The notes beneath the pieces were generated by a model, which did not search any database, was not told the origin of the DNA, and was given only the letters and a program-made list of their open reading frames with translations. The position numbers and the translations under genes are program-made. Positions 19,449 to 28,064 of a stretch of DNA of 64,000 nucleotides are shown piece after piece (position 1 is the first letter of the stretch; every line of letters starts with the position of its first letter). The DNA comes from Streptomyces sp. HUAS 15-9. GTDB taxonomy: Bacteria > Actinomycetota > Actinomycetes > Streptomycetales > Streptomycetaceae. The stretch covers positions 496,001 to 560,000 of the forward strand of contig NZ_CP106798.1 of assembly GCF_025642155.1 (NCBI RefSeq). Direction: 5' to 3'.

Positions 19449-20468
19449 ATGCAGTACCGCACCTTGGGCCGCACCGGTGTGCAGGTCAGCTCGCTCGCGC
19501 TCGGCGCGATGAACTTCGGCAAGATCGGGCGCACCACCCAGGACGAGGCCACCGCCATCGTCGATGCCGCTCTCGAGGCCGGCATCAACGTCATCGACAC
19601 CGCCGACAGGTACAGCGAGGGCGAGTCGGAAGAGATGGTCGGCAAAGCCATCGCCGGCCGCCGCGACGACATCGTGCTGGCCACGAAGGCATCCATGCCC
19701 ATGGGCGACGAGCGCAACCATCAGGGCAGCTCGCGCCGTTGGCTGATCACCGAGCTGGACAACAGCCTGCGCCGTCTCGGTGTCGACCATGTCGACCTCT
19801 ACCAGATCCACCGGTGGGACCCGAGCACCAGCGACGAGGAGACGCTGTCGGCGTTGACCGACCTGCAACGCGCGGGAAAGATACGCTACTTCGGCTCCTC
19901 GACCTTCCCCGCCTACCGCATCGTTCAGGCCCAGTGGGCCGCCCGCGAACACCACCTGAGCCGTTACGCCACAGAACAGCCCGGCTACTCGATCCTGCAG
20001 CGCGCCATCGAGACGCACGTGCTGCCCGTGACCGAGGAGTACGGTCTCGGTGTGCTGGTGTGGAGCCCGCTGGCCTCGGGCTGGCTGTCGGGTGCGATCC
20101 GCGCGGGACAGGAAGTCGCCACCAACCGCTCGGCGTTGCTGCCGGAGCGCTTCGACCTCACCATCCCGTCCAACCGGACCAGGCTCGACGCGGTCGAGCG
20201 GCTGGCCGGAGTCGCCGACGAGGCCGGTCTCACGATGATCCAGCTCGCGCTCGGATTCGTGACCGCGCACCCCGCCGTGACCAGCGCGCTCATCGGTCCC
20301 CGCACGCTAGACCACCTGCACTCCCAACTCGCCGCCGCGGACACCGTGCTCTCCGCAGACGTACTCGACGCGATCGACGCCATCGTCGCCCCCGGCACCG
20401 ACCTGGCCCCGCACGAGAAGTACGACACCCCGCCCGCGCTGCTCGACCCGTCACTGCGGCGCCGCTGA
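19449..20468 (+). CDS. Aldo/keto reductase
   Basis: A 339-residue NADPH-dependent aldo/keto reductase. The catalytic tetrad is visible in order: Asp/Tyr in DTADRYSEGESE, Lys in LATKASM, His in YQIHRWDP. The C-terminal cofactor loop appears as SALIGPRTLDHL. The ATG at 19449 has GGAGG 11 bases upstream. It resembles the general stress AKRs often placed under TetR control in Streptomyces. The physiological carbonyl substrate is unknown; a quinone or aldehyde detoxification role is plausible. Confidence 0.93.
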   Translation: MQYRTLGRTGVQVSSLALGAMNFGKIGRTTQDEATAIVDAALEAGINVIDTADRYSEGESEEMVGKAIAGRRDDIVLATKASMPMGDERNHQGSSRRWLITELDNSLRRLGVDHVDLYQIHRWDPSTSDEETLSALTDLQRAGKIRYFGSSTFPAYRIVQAQWAAREHHLSRYATEQPGYSILQRAIETHVLPVTEEYGLGVLVWSPLASGWLSGAIRAGQEVATNRSALLPERFDLTIPSNRTRLDAVERLAGVADEAGLTMIQLALGFVTAHPAVTSALIGPRTLDHLHSQLAAADTVLSADVLDAIDAIVAPGTDLAPHEKYDTPPALLDPSLRRR

Positions 20469-20528
20469 TCGCCCAAGGGGCACGTCCACGGCTGCCGAGC
20501 CCGCTAAATCGCCGCCTGCCCCTGCCGC

Positions 20529-22409
20529 CTACCGCGGCCGCAGAATCGTCCGGAGGTTGTCGAGCGCCCCGGGGTCTTCGATGGTGGAGGGCATCGGCAC
20601 GTCCCGGCCGTCGGCGATGCCGCGCATCGCCTTGCGGAGGATCTTGCCGGAGCGGGTCTTGGGCAGGGCGTCGACCACGGTCACGTCGCGGAAGGCCGCC
20701 ACCGGTCCGATGTCTCTGCGTACCGCTGCGACAAGCTCTTCACGGAGAGTGGCTTCGTCCGGATGCATACCGGACTTGAGCACGACCAGTCCGCGCGGCA
20801 GTTGGCCCTTCACCTCGTCGTGGACACCGATCACCGCGCATTCGGCGACCGCGGGATGCGCCGCGAGCACGGCTTCGATCGCGCCGGTGGACAAGCGGTG
20901 CCCGGCGACATTGATGACGTCGTCGGTGCGGCCCATCACGAAGAGATAGCCGTCCTCGTCGAAGAAGCCGGAGTCGCCCGTGGTGTAGTAGCCGTCGTGC
21001 TCGGCCAGGTAGGCGTCGATGTACCGCTGGTCGTCGCCCCAGAGCGTGGGCAGCGAGCCGGGTGGCAGCGGAAGCCGGACGACGACCGCTCCCTCCTGCC
21101 CCTGGGGCATCCGCTCGCTGGTGGCCGGGTCCAGGACCTGGACGTCGAACCCGGGTACGGGCATGGTGGCCGACCCGGGTTTGGCGGGCATCAGTTCCAG
21201 TCCGCGCAGGTTGGCCGCGATGGGCCAGCCCGTCTCGGTCTGCCACCAGTGGTCGATGACGGGCACGCCCAGGGTGTCGTGGGCCCAGCGGTAGGTGTCC
21301 GGGTCGAGGCGCTCTCCGGCGAGGAAGAGGGCGTCGAACGCGGAGAGGTCGTATCGCGACAGCTCGGTGGCATCCGGGTCGGCCTTGCGGATGGCCCGTA
21401 GCGCGGTCGGTGCGGTGAACAGTGCTTTCACTCCGTACTCGGAGATCACTCGCCAGAACGCGCCGGCATCCGGTGTCCCGACGGGTTTGCCTTCGTACAG
21501 GACCGTGGTCGCGCCGATCAGCAGTGGCGCGTAGACGATGTAGGAGTGGCCGACGACCCAGCCGACGTCGGACGCCGCCCACCAGGTGTCGCCGGGACCG
21601 ATGCCGTAGATGTTGCTCATCGACCAGGCCAGCGCGACAGCGTGACCGCCGTTGTCGCGCAGTACGCCTTTGGGCCTGCCGGTGGTTCCGGACGTGTAGA
21701 GGATGTAGAGCGGATCGGTTGCCGACACGGGCACGGGGTCGACCGGCTTCGCGGTGGCGACCAGCTCGTGCCAGTCGAGGTCCCGGTCGTTCAACTCGGC
21801 CCGTGCGACGTCGCGTTGCAGGATCACGGTGTGCTCCGGCTGGTGCCGGGTCATCTGCAGCGCCTGGTCGATGATCGCCTTGTAGTCGATGACACGGGTC
21901 GGTTCGATTCCGCAGGACGCCGCCACGATCACCTTCGGCTGGGCGTCCTCGATGCGGGCGGCGAGTTCCTTGGGTGCGAATCCGCCGAACACGACCGAGT
22001 GAACGGCGCCGATGCGCGCGCAGGCGAGCATGGCGATGACGGCTTCCGGCACCATCGGCATGTAGATGATCACGCGGTCGCCCTTGGTGACGCCGAGCGC
22101 GGACAGCGCCCCGGCGAAGACGGCCACGGCATCACGCAGTTCGGTGTAGGTGTACGACGTCTTGGTGCCGGTCACCGGAGAGTCGTGGACGAGTGCCGTC
22201 TGCGCGCCGCGCCCGGAAGCCACGTGCCGGTCCAGGGCGTTGTGGGCCGTGTTCAGTTCACCGTCGGGGAACCAGCCGTACAACGGCGCCCGCGAGGCAT
22301 CCAGGGCCCTGGTCGGTTTGCGGGACCATTCGATGGCCTCGGCCGCCTCCAGCCAGAACCCCTCCGGGTCGGTCAGGCTTCGGCGGTGGACATCCGTGTA
22401 CTTCCCCAT
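20529..22409 (-). CDS. prpE: Propionyl-CoA synthetase (acetyl-CoA synthetase family)
   Basis: A 626-residue ATP-dependent short-chain acyl-CoA synthetase. The P-loop is YTSGTTGRPKG, followed by the acyl-pocket/AMP region DHWWQTETGWPI and the C-terminal PKTRSGKILRK, whose Lys is the conserved acetylation-controlled residue. The length, the N-terminal DPEGFWLEAAEAIEWSR and the conserved segment SYIVYAPLLIGATTVLYEGKP match PrpE propionate-CoA ligases better than acetyl-CoA synthetases. The ATG at 22409 starts the family N-terminus MGKYTDVH. It is convergent with the aldo/keto reductase and stands alone. Confidence 0.88.
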   Translation of the reverse strand: MGKYTDVHRRSLTDPEGFWLEAAEAIEWSRKPTRALDASRAPLYGWFPDGELNTAHNALDRHVASGRGAQTALVHDSPVTGTKTSYTYTELRDAVAVFAGALSALGVTKGDRVIIYMPMVPEAVIAMLACARIGAVHSVVFGGFAPKELAARIEDAQPKVIVAASCGIEPTRVIDYKAIIDQALQMTRHQPEHTVILQRDVARAELNDRDLDWHELVATAKPVDPVPVSATDPLYILYTSGTTGRPKGVLRDNGGHAVALAWSMSNIYGIGPGDTWWAASDVGWVVGHSYIVYAPLLIGATTVLYEGKPVGTPDAGAFWRVISEYGVKALFTAPTALRAIRKADPDATELSRYDLSAFDALFLAGERLDPDTYRWAHDTLGVPVIDHWWQTETGWPIAANLRGLELMPAKPGSATMPVPGFDVQVLDPATSERMPQGQEGAVVVRLPLPPGSLPTLWGDDQRYIDAYLAEHDGYYTTGDSGFFDEDGYLFVMGRTDDVINVAGHRLSTGAIEAVLAAHPAVAECAVIGVHDEVKGQLPRGLVVLKSGMHPDEATLREELVAAVRRDIGPVAAFRDVTVVDALPKTRSGKILRKAMRGIADGRDVPMPSTIEDPGALDNLRTILRPR

Positions 22410-22875
22410 CAGGCATCTCCTCGTCGCATCGCCTCGGCACCACGTCTGCTCCGCGCCCGGCCGCACCGGTCACCACGTCGGGACGTTTCCGTCCTGTCCG
22501 ATCAGCATCCCACTCCATGGGCGTCCCGCACCGGCGGAACATCGACAAGTCGATGACTCTCACTCGCCGTGCGAGGGTGGCCGCATGTGTTCCGGGTGCC
22601 ACTGGGAGTCATCGAGGAGTCATCGAACCGGCGCTGCCACCGACGCTCCTCCGGCCGGTGGACGCCGAGGAGAAGGCGCTTCACGTCCCGGCCCAGGGTG
22701 AAGCCGTGCGGTGGCACGCATGAGGAGAAAGCGCATCCGAACCTTGGAGCACAAAAGCGGACCCGGCCGACGGTGGCACGGGTATTGACATGCTCCAGAC
22801 AGGCCGCTGGGATGTGGTGACTTTCGTTCGCCCGCGTTTGATCGTGTGCACCACTCACCCTCCTGGGAGCCGCAC
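22410..22875. other. Divergent intergenic region
   Basis: This 460-base stretch separates prpE from the GH27 gene. ORFs on both strands look like noise. The only structure I can support is the promoter candidate listed separately and the GGGAG ribosome binding site (22865-22869) for the GH27 gene. Confidence 0.4.
22785..22813 (+). promoter_or_regulatory. Candidate promoter for the alpha-galactosidase gene
   Basis: TTGACA (22785-22790), a 17-base spacer, then a weak -10-like TGGGAT (22808-22813), about 60 bases before the chosen start. The -35 is a perfect consensus; the -10 is poor, so confidence is limited. Confidence 0.4.
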
Positions 22876-25014
22876 GTGTCTGTCGAACGACGCCTTCGCA
22901 GAAAGCAGTTCGCCGTGGCCATGGCCGCCCTGGGCCTGGCCGTCCCGGCCCTTGTCGCGGCCGGGCCCGCGTCGGGCACGGTGACGATACCGGTCGCCGG
23001 ACCCGCCGTGGACAACGGTCTCGCCCGCACCCCGCCGATGGGCTTCAACAACTGGAACTCGACGCACTGCCGGGCCGAGTTCAACGAGGACATGGTCGAG
23101 GGCATCGCCGATTCCTTCGTGTCCCTGGGACTCAAGGACGCGGGCTACACATATGTCAACATCGACGACTGCTGGGCACTGCCGAACCGGGACACGAACG
23201 GCAACCTCGTGCCCGACCCGGTCCGGTTCCCGCACGGGATCAAGGCCGTCGCGGACTACGTCCACTCCAAGGGCCTCAAGTTCGGGCTCTACTCCAGCGC
23301 CGGCACCAAGACCTGCGACACACAGGGCTTTCCCGGCGGGCTCGGACACGAGCGGCAGGACGCCGACCTGTGGGCCTCCTGGGGGGTGGACTACCTCAAG
23401 TACGACAACTGCAACAACAACGCCGTGGATGCCAAGCAGCGGTACAAGGCCATGGGAGACGCGCTCAAGGCCACCGGCCGCCCGATCCTCTACAGCATCT
23501 GCGAGTGGGGCGAGAACCAGCCCTGGAACTGGGCGGCGCAGTACGGGAATTCATGGCGTACGACCGGGGACATCTCCGACTCCTGGTCCAGCATGATCGG
23601 AATCGCCCACAAGAACCAGTCCCTGGCCCCGTACGCCGCGCCGGGGGGCTGGAACGACCCCGACATGCTGGAGGTCGGCAACGGCGGCATGACCGACACC
23701 GAATACCGCACCCACTTCAGCCTCTGGGCGCAGATGGCGGCGCCGCTCCTGATCGGCACGGATCTGCGCAGCGTGTCGTCGGCCTCGCTGGACATCCTGA
23801 AGAACACCGACGTCATCGGCGTCGACCAGGACCCGCTCGGGCGACAGGGCACGGTGGTGTCCTCGTCCGGCGGTCTCGTCGTGATGTCCAAGCCGCTTGC
23901 CGACGGCGGACGGTCGGTGACACTGACGAACGAGAACACGACCGCACGAACGGTGTCGACGACCGCGGAGGCCGTCGGCCTGGGCGGTTCGACGTCGTAC
24001 TCCCTCAAGGACCTCTGGTCCAAGCAGCGGTCCACCACGACCGGTGCGATCAGCGCGTCCGTGCCCGCACACGGCACGGTGATGTACCGCGTGACGCCCG
24101 GCACGCCGGTTCCGCCGCCGACGGGCATCCATCAGCTCAGCGACCTGCCGTGGACCTCGGCGGTGAACGGCTGGGGCCCGGTCGAGCGCGACCGCAGCAA
24201 CGGCGAACAGGCCGCCGGCGACGGCCGCACCCTCACCATCGACGGCACCACCTACGCCAAGGGCCTCGGCACCCACGCGAGCGGCGACATCACGTACCAC
24301 CTGGGCGGCACCTGCGAGTCCCTGCGCGTGGACGTCGGTGTCGACGACGAGTCGACGGCGGGCGGGTCCGTCGCCTTCCGGATCTACCGGGACACGACCG
24401 AGGTCGCCGACAGCGGCGTACGGACGGCCGCCGACCCGCCGCTGCGCCTCACGGCGGATCTGACCGGCGGGACGACGCTGCGGCTCGTCGTGACCGACGG
24501 CGGCGACGGGATCGACTACGACCACGCGGACTGGGCCGATGCCCGGCTCGCGTGCGGCAGCGGCCCGACGGCCGGCACGCACGCGCTCAGTGACCTGACG
24601 TGGGCCTCGGCGACCAACGGCTGGGGCCCGGTCGAGCGCGACCGCAGCAACGGCGAACAGGCCGCCGGAGACGGCCACACCCTCACCATCGACGGCACCA
24701 CCTACGCCAAGGGCCTCGGCACCCACGCGACGAGCGAGGTGACGTACTACCTCGGCCGCACCTGCTCACACCTGACCGTGAACGTGGGCGTGGACGACGA
24801 GGCCGGCGGGAGCAACGGGTCCGTCGTCTTCCGCCTCTACCGGGATGACACGCTCGTCGCGGCCAGCGGCCGCATGACGGGCGCGGACGCGGCCAGGACG
24901 CTCTCCGCGGACCTCACCGGAGGGCTGGAACTCCGCCTCTCCGTCACCGACTCCGGAGACGGCGTCGACTACGACCACGCCGACTGGGCAGCACCACAGC
25001 TGACCTGCGCCTGA
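22876..25014 (+). CDS. Secreted GH27 alpha-galactosidase with two NPCBM domains
   Basis: A secreted family GH27 retaining enzyme hydrolysing alpha-galactosides. After a Sec signal peptide (VSVERRLRRKQFAVAMAALG, ending near PASG) comes the TIM barrel, opening with TPPMGFNNWN. The nucleophile Asp lies in LKYDNC (about residue 177) and the acid/base Asp in WNDPDM (about residue 263). A beta-sandwich follows, then two NPCBM modules (about 418-560 and 570-712). The GTG at 22876 is preferred over the one at 22846, because GGGAG sits 6 bases before it and the signal peptide starts cleanly. The NPCBM copies share long near-identical DNA. Confidence 0.92.
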   Translation: MSVERRLRRKQFAVAMAALGLAVPALVAAGPASGTVTIPVAGPAVDNGLARTPPMGFNNWNSTHCRAEFNEDMVEGIADSFVSLGLKDAGYTYVNIDDCWALPNRDTNGNLVPDPVRFPHGIKAVADYVHSKGLKFGLYSSAGTKTCDTQGFPGGLGHERQDADLWASWGVDYLKYDNCNNNAVDAKQRYKAMGDALKATGRPILYSICEWGENQPWNWAAQYGNSWRTTGDISDSWSSMIGIAHKNQSLAPYAAPGGWNDPDMLEVGNGGMTDTEYRTHFSLWAQMAAPLLIGTDLRSVSSASLDILKNTDVIGVDQDPLGRQGTVVSSSGGLVVMSKPLADGGRSVTLTNENTTARTVSTTAEAVGLGGSTSYSLKDLWSKQRSTTTGAISASVPAHGTVMYRVTPGTPVPPPTGIHQLSDLPWTSAVNGWGPVERDRSNGEQAAGDGRTLTIDGTTYAKGLGTHASGDITYHLGGTCESLRVDVGVDDESTAGGSVAFRIYRDTTEVADSGVRTAADPPLRLTADLTGGTTLRLVVTDGGDGIDYDHADWADARLACGSGPTAGTHALSDLTWASATNGWGPVERDRSNGEQAAGDGHTLTIDGTTYAKGLGTHATSEVTYYLGRTCSHLTVNVGVDDEAGGSNGSVVFRLYRDDTLVAASGRMTGADAARTLSADLTGGLELRLSVTDSGDGVDYDHADWAAPQLTCA
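24166..24280 (+). repeat. NPCBM direct repeat, copy 1
   Basis: 115 bases that are nearly identical to 24616-24730, exactly 450 bases away; I count two mismatches. They encode the conserved front of the NPCBM module (NGWGPVERDRSNGEQAAGDG). Confidence 0.9.
24616..24730 (+). repeat. NPCBM direct repeat, copy 2
   Basis: Second copy of the repeat at 24166-24280. The flanking parts of the two modules have diverged much more, which points to gene conversion or selection acting on this segment. Confidence 0.9.
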
Positions 25015-25031
25015 ACAAGAACACACGCCCC

Positions 25032-25058
25032 GCCCCCGGCAGTACGCGTGCCGGGGGC
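25032..25058 (+). terminator. Terminator hairpin after alpha-galactosidase gene
   Basis: GCCCCCGGCA (25032-25041), 7-base loop, TGCCGGGGGC (25049-25058): a perfect 10-bp GC stem starting 18 bases after the stop codon. Confidence 0.8.
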
Positions 25059-25119
25059 CCGGACCCACCGCTTCCTGGTCTGGGGACCTGCTCGAGAACA
25101 CCGGCCCTATATTGCTGGC

Positions 25120-25917
25120 ATGTTCCGGTCAGACAACCCCGCACGGCTTCGACGCCGGGCCGCCCTCACCGTTGCCCTCGCCCTGACGGGCGCCGCGCTC
25201 GGCGTGCCGGCTCCCGGCTCCGCCGCGTTGACGAGCGGAGACTGGGGCCACTACATCACCGACGACTGGAGCCAGTGCGATCTCGGCACCAAGTGGAACG
25301 GGGTCCGGGACAACCTGACCGAGGCGGCATCCGACTCGTCGGGCGCGATGTACGTGTCGTACACCTCGGCCAACTGCGCGCCGTCCGGGGCGACTCCGGC
25401 CGACATGGCCAGCGGATACGGCGGTGGCACCGGGCTGAACCAACGCACGCTGGACTTCCTCGGCGCAGGCCTTTCCGCCCGCACCGGCATCGTCATGACC
25501 GACTTCCCGGGACACGCCCTCGTCGCGGCACTCAACCGTCACCAGCCCGGCGGTCTGTCCGGCTACGTGTCCTTCGGGCTGTCCGGCAAGTGCCTGGACG
25601 CCTACGGCGGTTCGGGGGTCAACGGCACCGAGGCCGATCTGTGGACGTGCAATTCCAGCGCCGCCCAGTACGGGACCGCCGCACCCGACGGCACCCCGGT
25701 GGTGCTGTGGACCTGCACCGGCGGTGCGAACCAGCGCTGGACGCAGGGCGCCGGGGGCCGACTGGTCTCGGAGCAGTCCGGCAAGTGCCTCGAGGCTCCG
25801 GGGTCGTCCACGACCGACGGGACCCATCTGGTGATCTGGACCTGCAACGGCGGCACCAACCAGCAGTGGTTCCCGCACTCCTGGGTGACGGCACAGGTCA
25901 CAGCGGCGTCGGTACGG
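25120..25917 (+). pseudogene. Secreted PI-PLC-like/ricin-lectin protein lacking its catalytic half and stop codon
   Basis: The ATG at 25120 begins an intact signal peptide (about residues 1-36, with LRRRAALTVALALTGAALG). Directly after it comes sequence like the C-terminal part of bacterial phosphatidylinositol-specific phospholipase C: DWGHYITDDW, MYVSYTSANC, RTGIVMTDFPGHALV. The N-terminal X-domain with the catalytic histidines is absent, so it cannot be an active PLC. A ricin B lectin segment follows, with two QxW-type repeats (GANQRW, GTNQQW). No stop codon occurs at the expected end near 25890. The frame stays open, antisense through the next genes, to 27162. I end the feature where recognisable sequence stops. 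Confidence 0.7.
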
Positions 25918-26988
25918 TCACCCGTGCCGGCGCAGGTCGTGGAAGAAGTCCTCGACGACATGGAGTTGCCCGGAGCGCGCCGTCTCGTCGTACACGTACT
26001 TGCCGACGGCGAGGTCGAGTACGCCGAGGCCGAACGGCGAGAACACCACAGGCCGGTCGGTGGGGGGCGTCACGCGTCCGGTCATGACGTCGGCGAGTGT
26101 GCCGTGCAGGAAGTCTCGGTTGCCGGTGAGCTGTTCGGCCAGATGCGGGGAGGTGTCGGCCTTGAGGCAGTGGTCGACGTCGTCGACGATGTTGGTCGAG
26201 GCGAGGATGATCCGGGGCGCCAGGTCGCGCAGGGACACATGCAGGACCAGCGGATTGTGGTGGAACCAAGCCGGGTCGCTGACGTGCGGCTCGCCCGCGA
26301 TGGTGGCGAACACGACGAGGTCACTGGAGCGGATGAGTTCCTCGGGGTCGTCGTGCACGGTGATCTGTCCGGCGCTGCCGGTCCGTCGAAGGTGGTCCCC
26401 GAACCCCGCGGCGCTCTGCTGGGACAGGTCATGGACGCCGGTCTCGTCGAAGGACCAGCCCACGGCGGTCAGGAAGGTGTGGATGTAGCGGGCGATCAGG
26501 CCCGTGCCGAAGAACCCGATGCGGGTGGGCCGTTGCCGGTTGCGGGTGAGGTGGTCGGCCGCCAGTGCCGCGGACGCGGCGGTTCTGGTGGCGCTGATGA
26601 TGGAGCTTTCCAGGCAGGCGAAGGGATAGCCGGTGTCGTGATCGTTGAGGATCAGGACGGCGGAGGCCCTGGGGATACCCGCCTGGACGTTGTCGGGGAA
26701 ACTGGAGATCCATTTGAGGCCGTCCACCCGGTCCTGCCCGCCGATCGAGGCGGGCAGGGCGATGATCCGGGAGGTGGGGCGGTCGGGGAACCGCAGGAAG
26801 TAGGACGGCGGGTTGACCGACTCTCCGGCGGCGTGCAGCAGATAGGTGGCCTCGACGAGGTCCACGATCTGCGGTTCCCGGCCCCGCAGGGCGTGCTGGA
26901 CCTGTGCTCCGGCGATCACTGCGAACGATGGCACGGTGTACGGCTGGGACATGGCGGGCTCCATTGCCGTGGAAGGGGCGTTGGTCAT
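25918..26988 (-). CDS. sbnB: 2,3-diaminopropionate biosynthesis protein SbnB-like
   Basis: A 356-residue ornithine cyclodeaminase/mu-crystallin family enzyme. In the SbnB branch it oxidatively cleaves N-(1-amino-1-carboxyl-2-ethyl)-glutamate to 2-oxoglutarate and L-2,3-diaminopropionate. Visible are the opening IAGAQVQHALRGREPQIVDLVEATYLL pattern, the Rossmann motif IGFFGTGLIARYI, and the catalytic/substrate stretch SFPDNVQAGIPRASAVLILND typical of SbnB. The ATG at 26988 overlaps the dioxygenase stop (ATGA), indicating translational coupling. Its partner SbnA is encoded at 33577, across the NRPS genes. It is the last gene of the minus-strand operon. Confidence 0.9.
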   Translation of the reverse strand: MTNAPSTAMEPAMSQPYTVPSFAVIAGAQVQHALRGREPQIVDLVEATYLLHAAGESVNPPSYFLRFPDRPTSRIIALPASIGGQDRVDGLKWISSFPDNVQAGIPRASAVLILNDHDTGYPFACLESSIISATRTAASAALAADHLTRNRQRPTRIGFFGTGLIARYIHTFLTAVGWSFDETGVHDLSQQSAAGFGDHLRRTGSAGQITVHDDPEELIRSSDLVVFATIAGEPHVSDPAWFHHNPLVLHVSLRDLAPRIILASTNIVDDVDHCLKADTSPHLAEQLTGNRDFLHGTLADVMTGRVTPPTDRPVVFSPFGLGVLDLAVGKYVYDETARSGQLHVVEDFFHDLRRHG

Positions 26989-27989
26989 CGGCTGCTCATC
27001 TCGGCGGGCGGCGCGCACGGGGCCGGCGTGAGCGGCTCGGCCATGGCGACGAGTACGTCACGTGGTCCCTGGAATGCCTCCCTGCTGTGTGCCGTGCGCA
27101 CATTGTCGACGAGCATGAGGTCGCCGGCCCGCCACGGCGCGCGGGCCGTGTGGGCGGCGTAGATGTCGTTGAGGAGCTGGACGATGTCCGGGCCGATGGG
27201 GTCGCCGCTTCCGAAGCGGGTGTTGAACGGCAGCGAGTCGGCGCCGTGGACGTCGATGAGGTAGTCGCGGATCTCGGGTTCGATCGTCCATTCGTTGAGG
27301 AAGGCGATCTGGTTGAACCAGCAGCGGCGGCCGGTGACCGGGTGGACCGTCACGGCGGGGCGGCGCTGTCGCGTGCGCAGACTGCCGTCGGTTTGCCAGG
27401 CGAACGCGATGCCGGCGCTGCGGCAGTAGTCCTCGACGGCACCGCGGTCATCGGTGCCGAAGGCCTCGCTGTAGGGGGCGCCGATCTCGTCGTTGTAGGT
27501 ACGGGTGAGCAGCCAGCCTTCCCGCTCGAAGCGCTCGACCAGTTCGTCCGGCAGCGCCTCCAGGACGGCGCAGGCATCGGCGATGGCGGTGGCTCCGCCG
27601 GTGGCGGGTGCGGTCAGACAGGCGAACAGCATCAGGCCAGGCGGCCGGAGTGTGTAGCTGAGTTCGTGGTGCATGCACATCGGCTGGGTCGGTGGCCAGG
27701 CCGAGGAGGAGTACACGCCCGGGGCGTACGTCCTGCGGGGAGCGAAGGACTCCCTGTCGGTCATCAGGGCCGGGGCCAGCCGGTGGAGGACGACGCCGGC
27801 CTGGTTCGCGTCACGCAGGCGCAGGCCACGGACGAGGACCGCGCCGTGTTCGGTGACCAGGGTGCGCAGTGCGTGACGGTGGTCGGCCGCCCACGCCGGG
27901 GCGTCGCCGGGGGTGTCCACGTACAGGACCGGGGGCTTGCCGGGGTTCAGGTCCACCTTGAGGAGGGACGCCGGCGTCGCGTAGGACAT
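26985..27989 (-). CDS. TauD/SyrP-like Fe(II)/2-oxoglutarate dioxygenase
   Basis: A 334-residue TauD/TfdA-family dioxygenase. The iron facial triad appears as HxE (MHHELSY, near residue 103) plus a distal His in VRTAHSREAF; HxE rather than HxD is usual in the SyrP/clavaminate synthase-like branch. Such enzymes often beta-hydroxylate amino acids bound to NRPS carrier proteins. Lying between the NRPS gene and SbnB, it may hydroxylate a carrier-bound or free diaminopropionate unit; this is inference. The ATG at 27989 has GGAAAG upstream; the open frame to 28412 is a shadow of the NRPS gene. Confidence 0.87.
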   Translation of the reverse strand: MSYATPASLLKVDLNPGKPPVLYVDTPGDAPAWAADHRHALRTLVTEHGAVLVRGLRLRDANQAGVVLHRLAPALMTDRESFAPRRTYAPGVYSSSAWPPTQPMCMHHELSYTLRPPGLMLFACLTAPATGGATAIADACAVLEALPDELVERFEREGWLLTRTYNDEIGAPYSEAFGTDDRGAVEDYCRSAGIAFAWQTDGSLRTRQRRPAVTVHPVTGRRCWFNQIAFLNEWTIEPEIRDYLIDVHGADSLPFNTRFGSGDPIGPDIVQLLNDIYAAHTARAPWRAGDLMLVDNVRTAHSREAFQGPRDVLVAMAEPLTPAPCAPPAEMSSR

Positions 27990-28004
27990 GGTGGCTTTCC
28001 TTTC

Positions 28005-28064
28005 GATGTGGCTCATGTGGATGTGGTTCATGTTGATGTGGTTCGGTTCGATGTGGTTCAGCAA
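28005..28064. repeat. Four imperfect 15-bp tandem repeats
   Basis: Units start at 28005, 28020, 28035 and 28050, each beginning GATGTGG(C/T)TC. They fill the spacer between the NRPS stop and the dioxygenase start and run a few bases into the NRPS 3' end. On the minus (coding) strand each reads as a repeated AACCACATC element just before the dioxygenase ribosome binding site. Confidence 0.85.

Noticed and set aside
25918..27162. Plus-strand continuation of the PI-PLC/ricin frame as a functional domain
   Set aside because: It is antisense to SbnB and the dioxygenase end and has no lectin or other motif; open only because a stop is missing.
28005..28064. CRISPR-like array or small leader peptide gene
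   Set aside because: Contiguous 15-bp units without spacers; the minus-strand frame has no good start and stops quickly.
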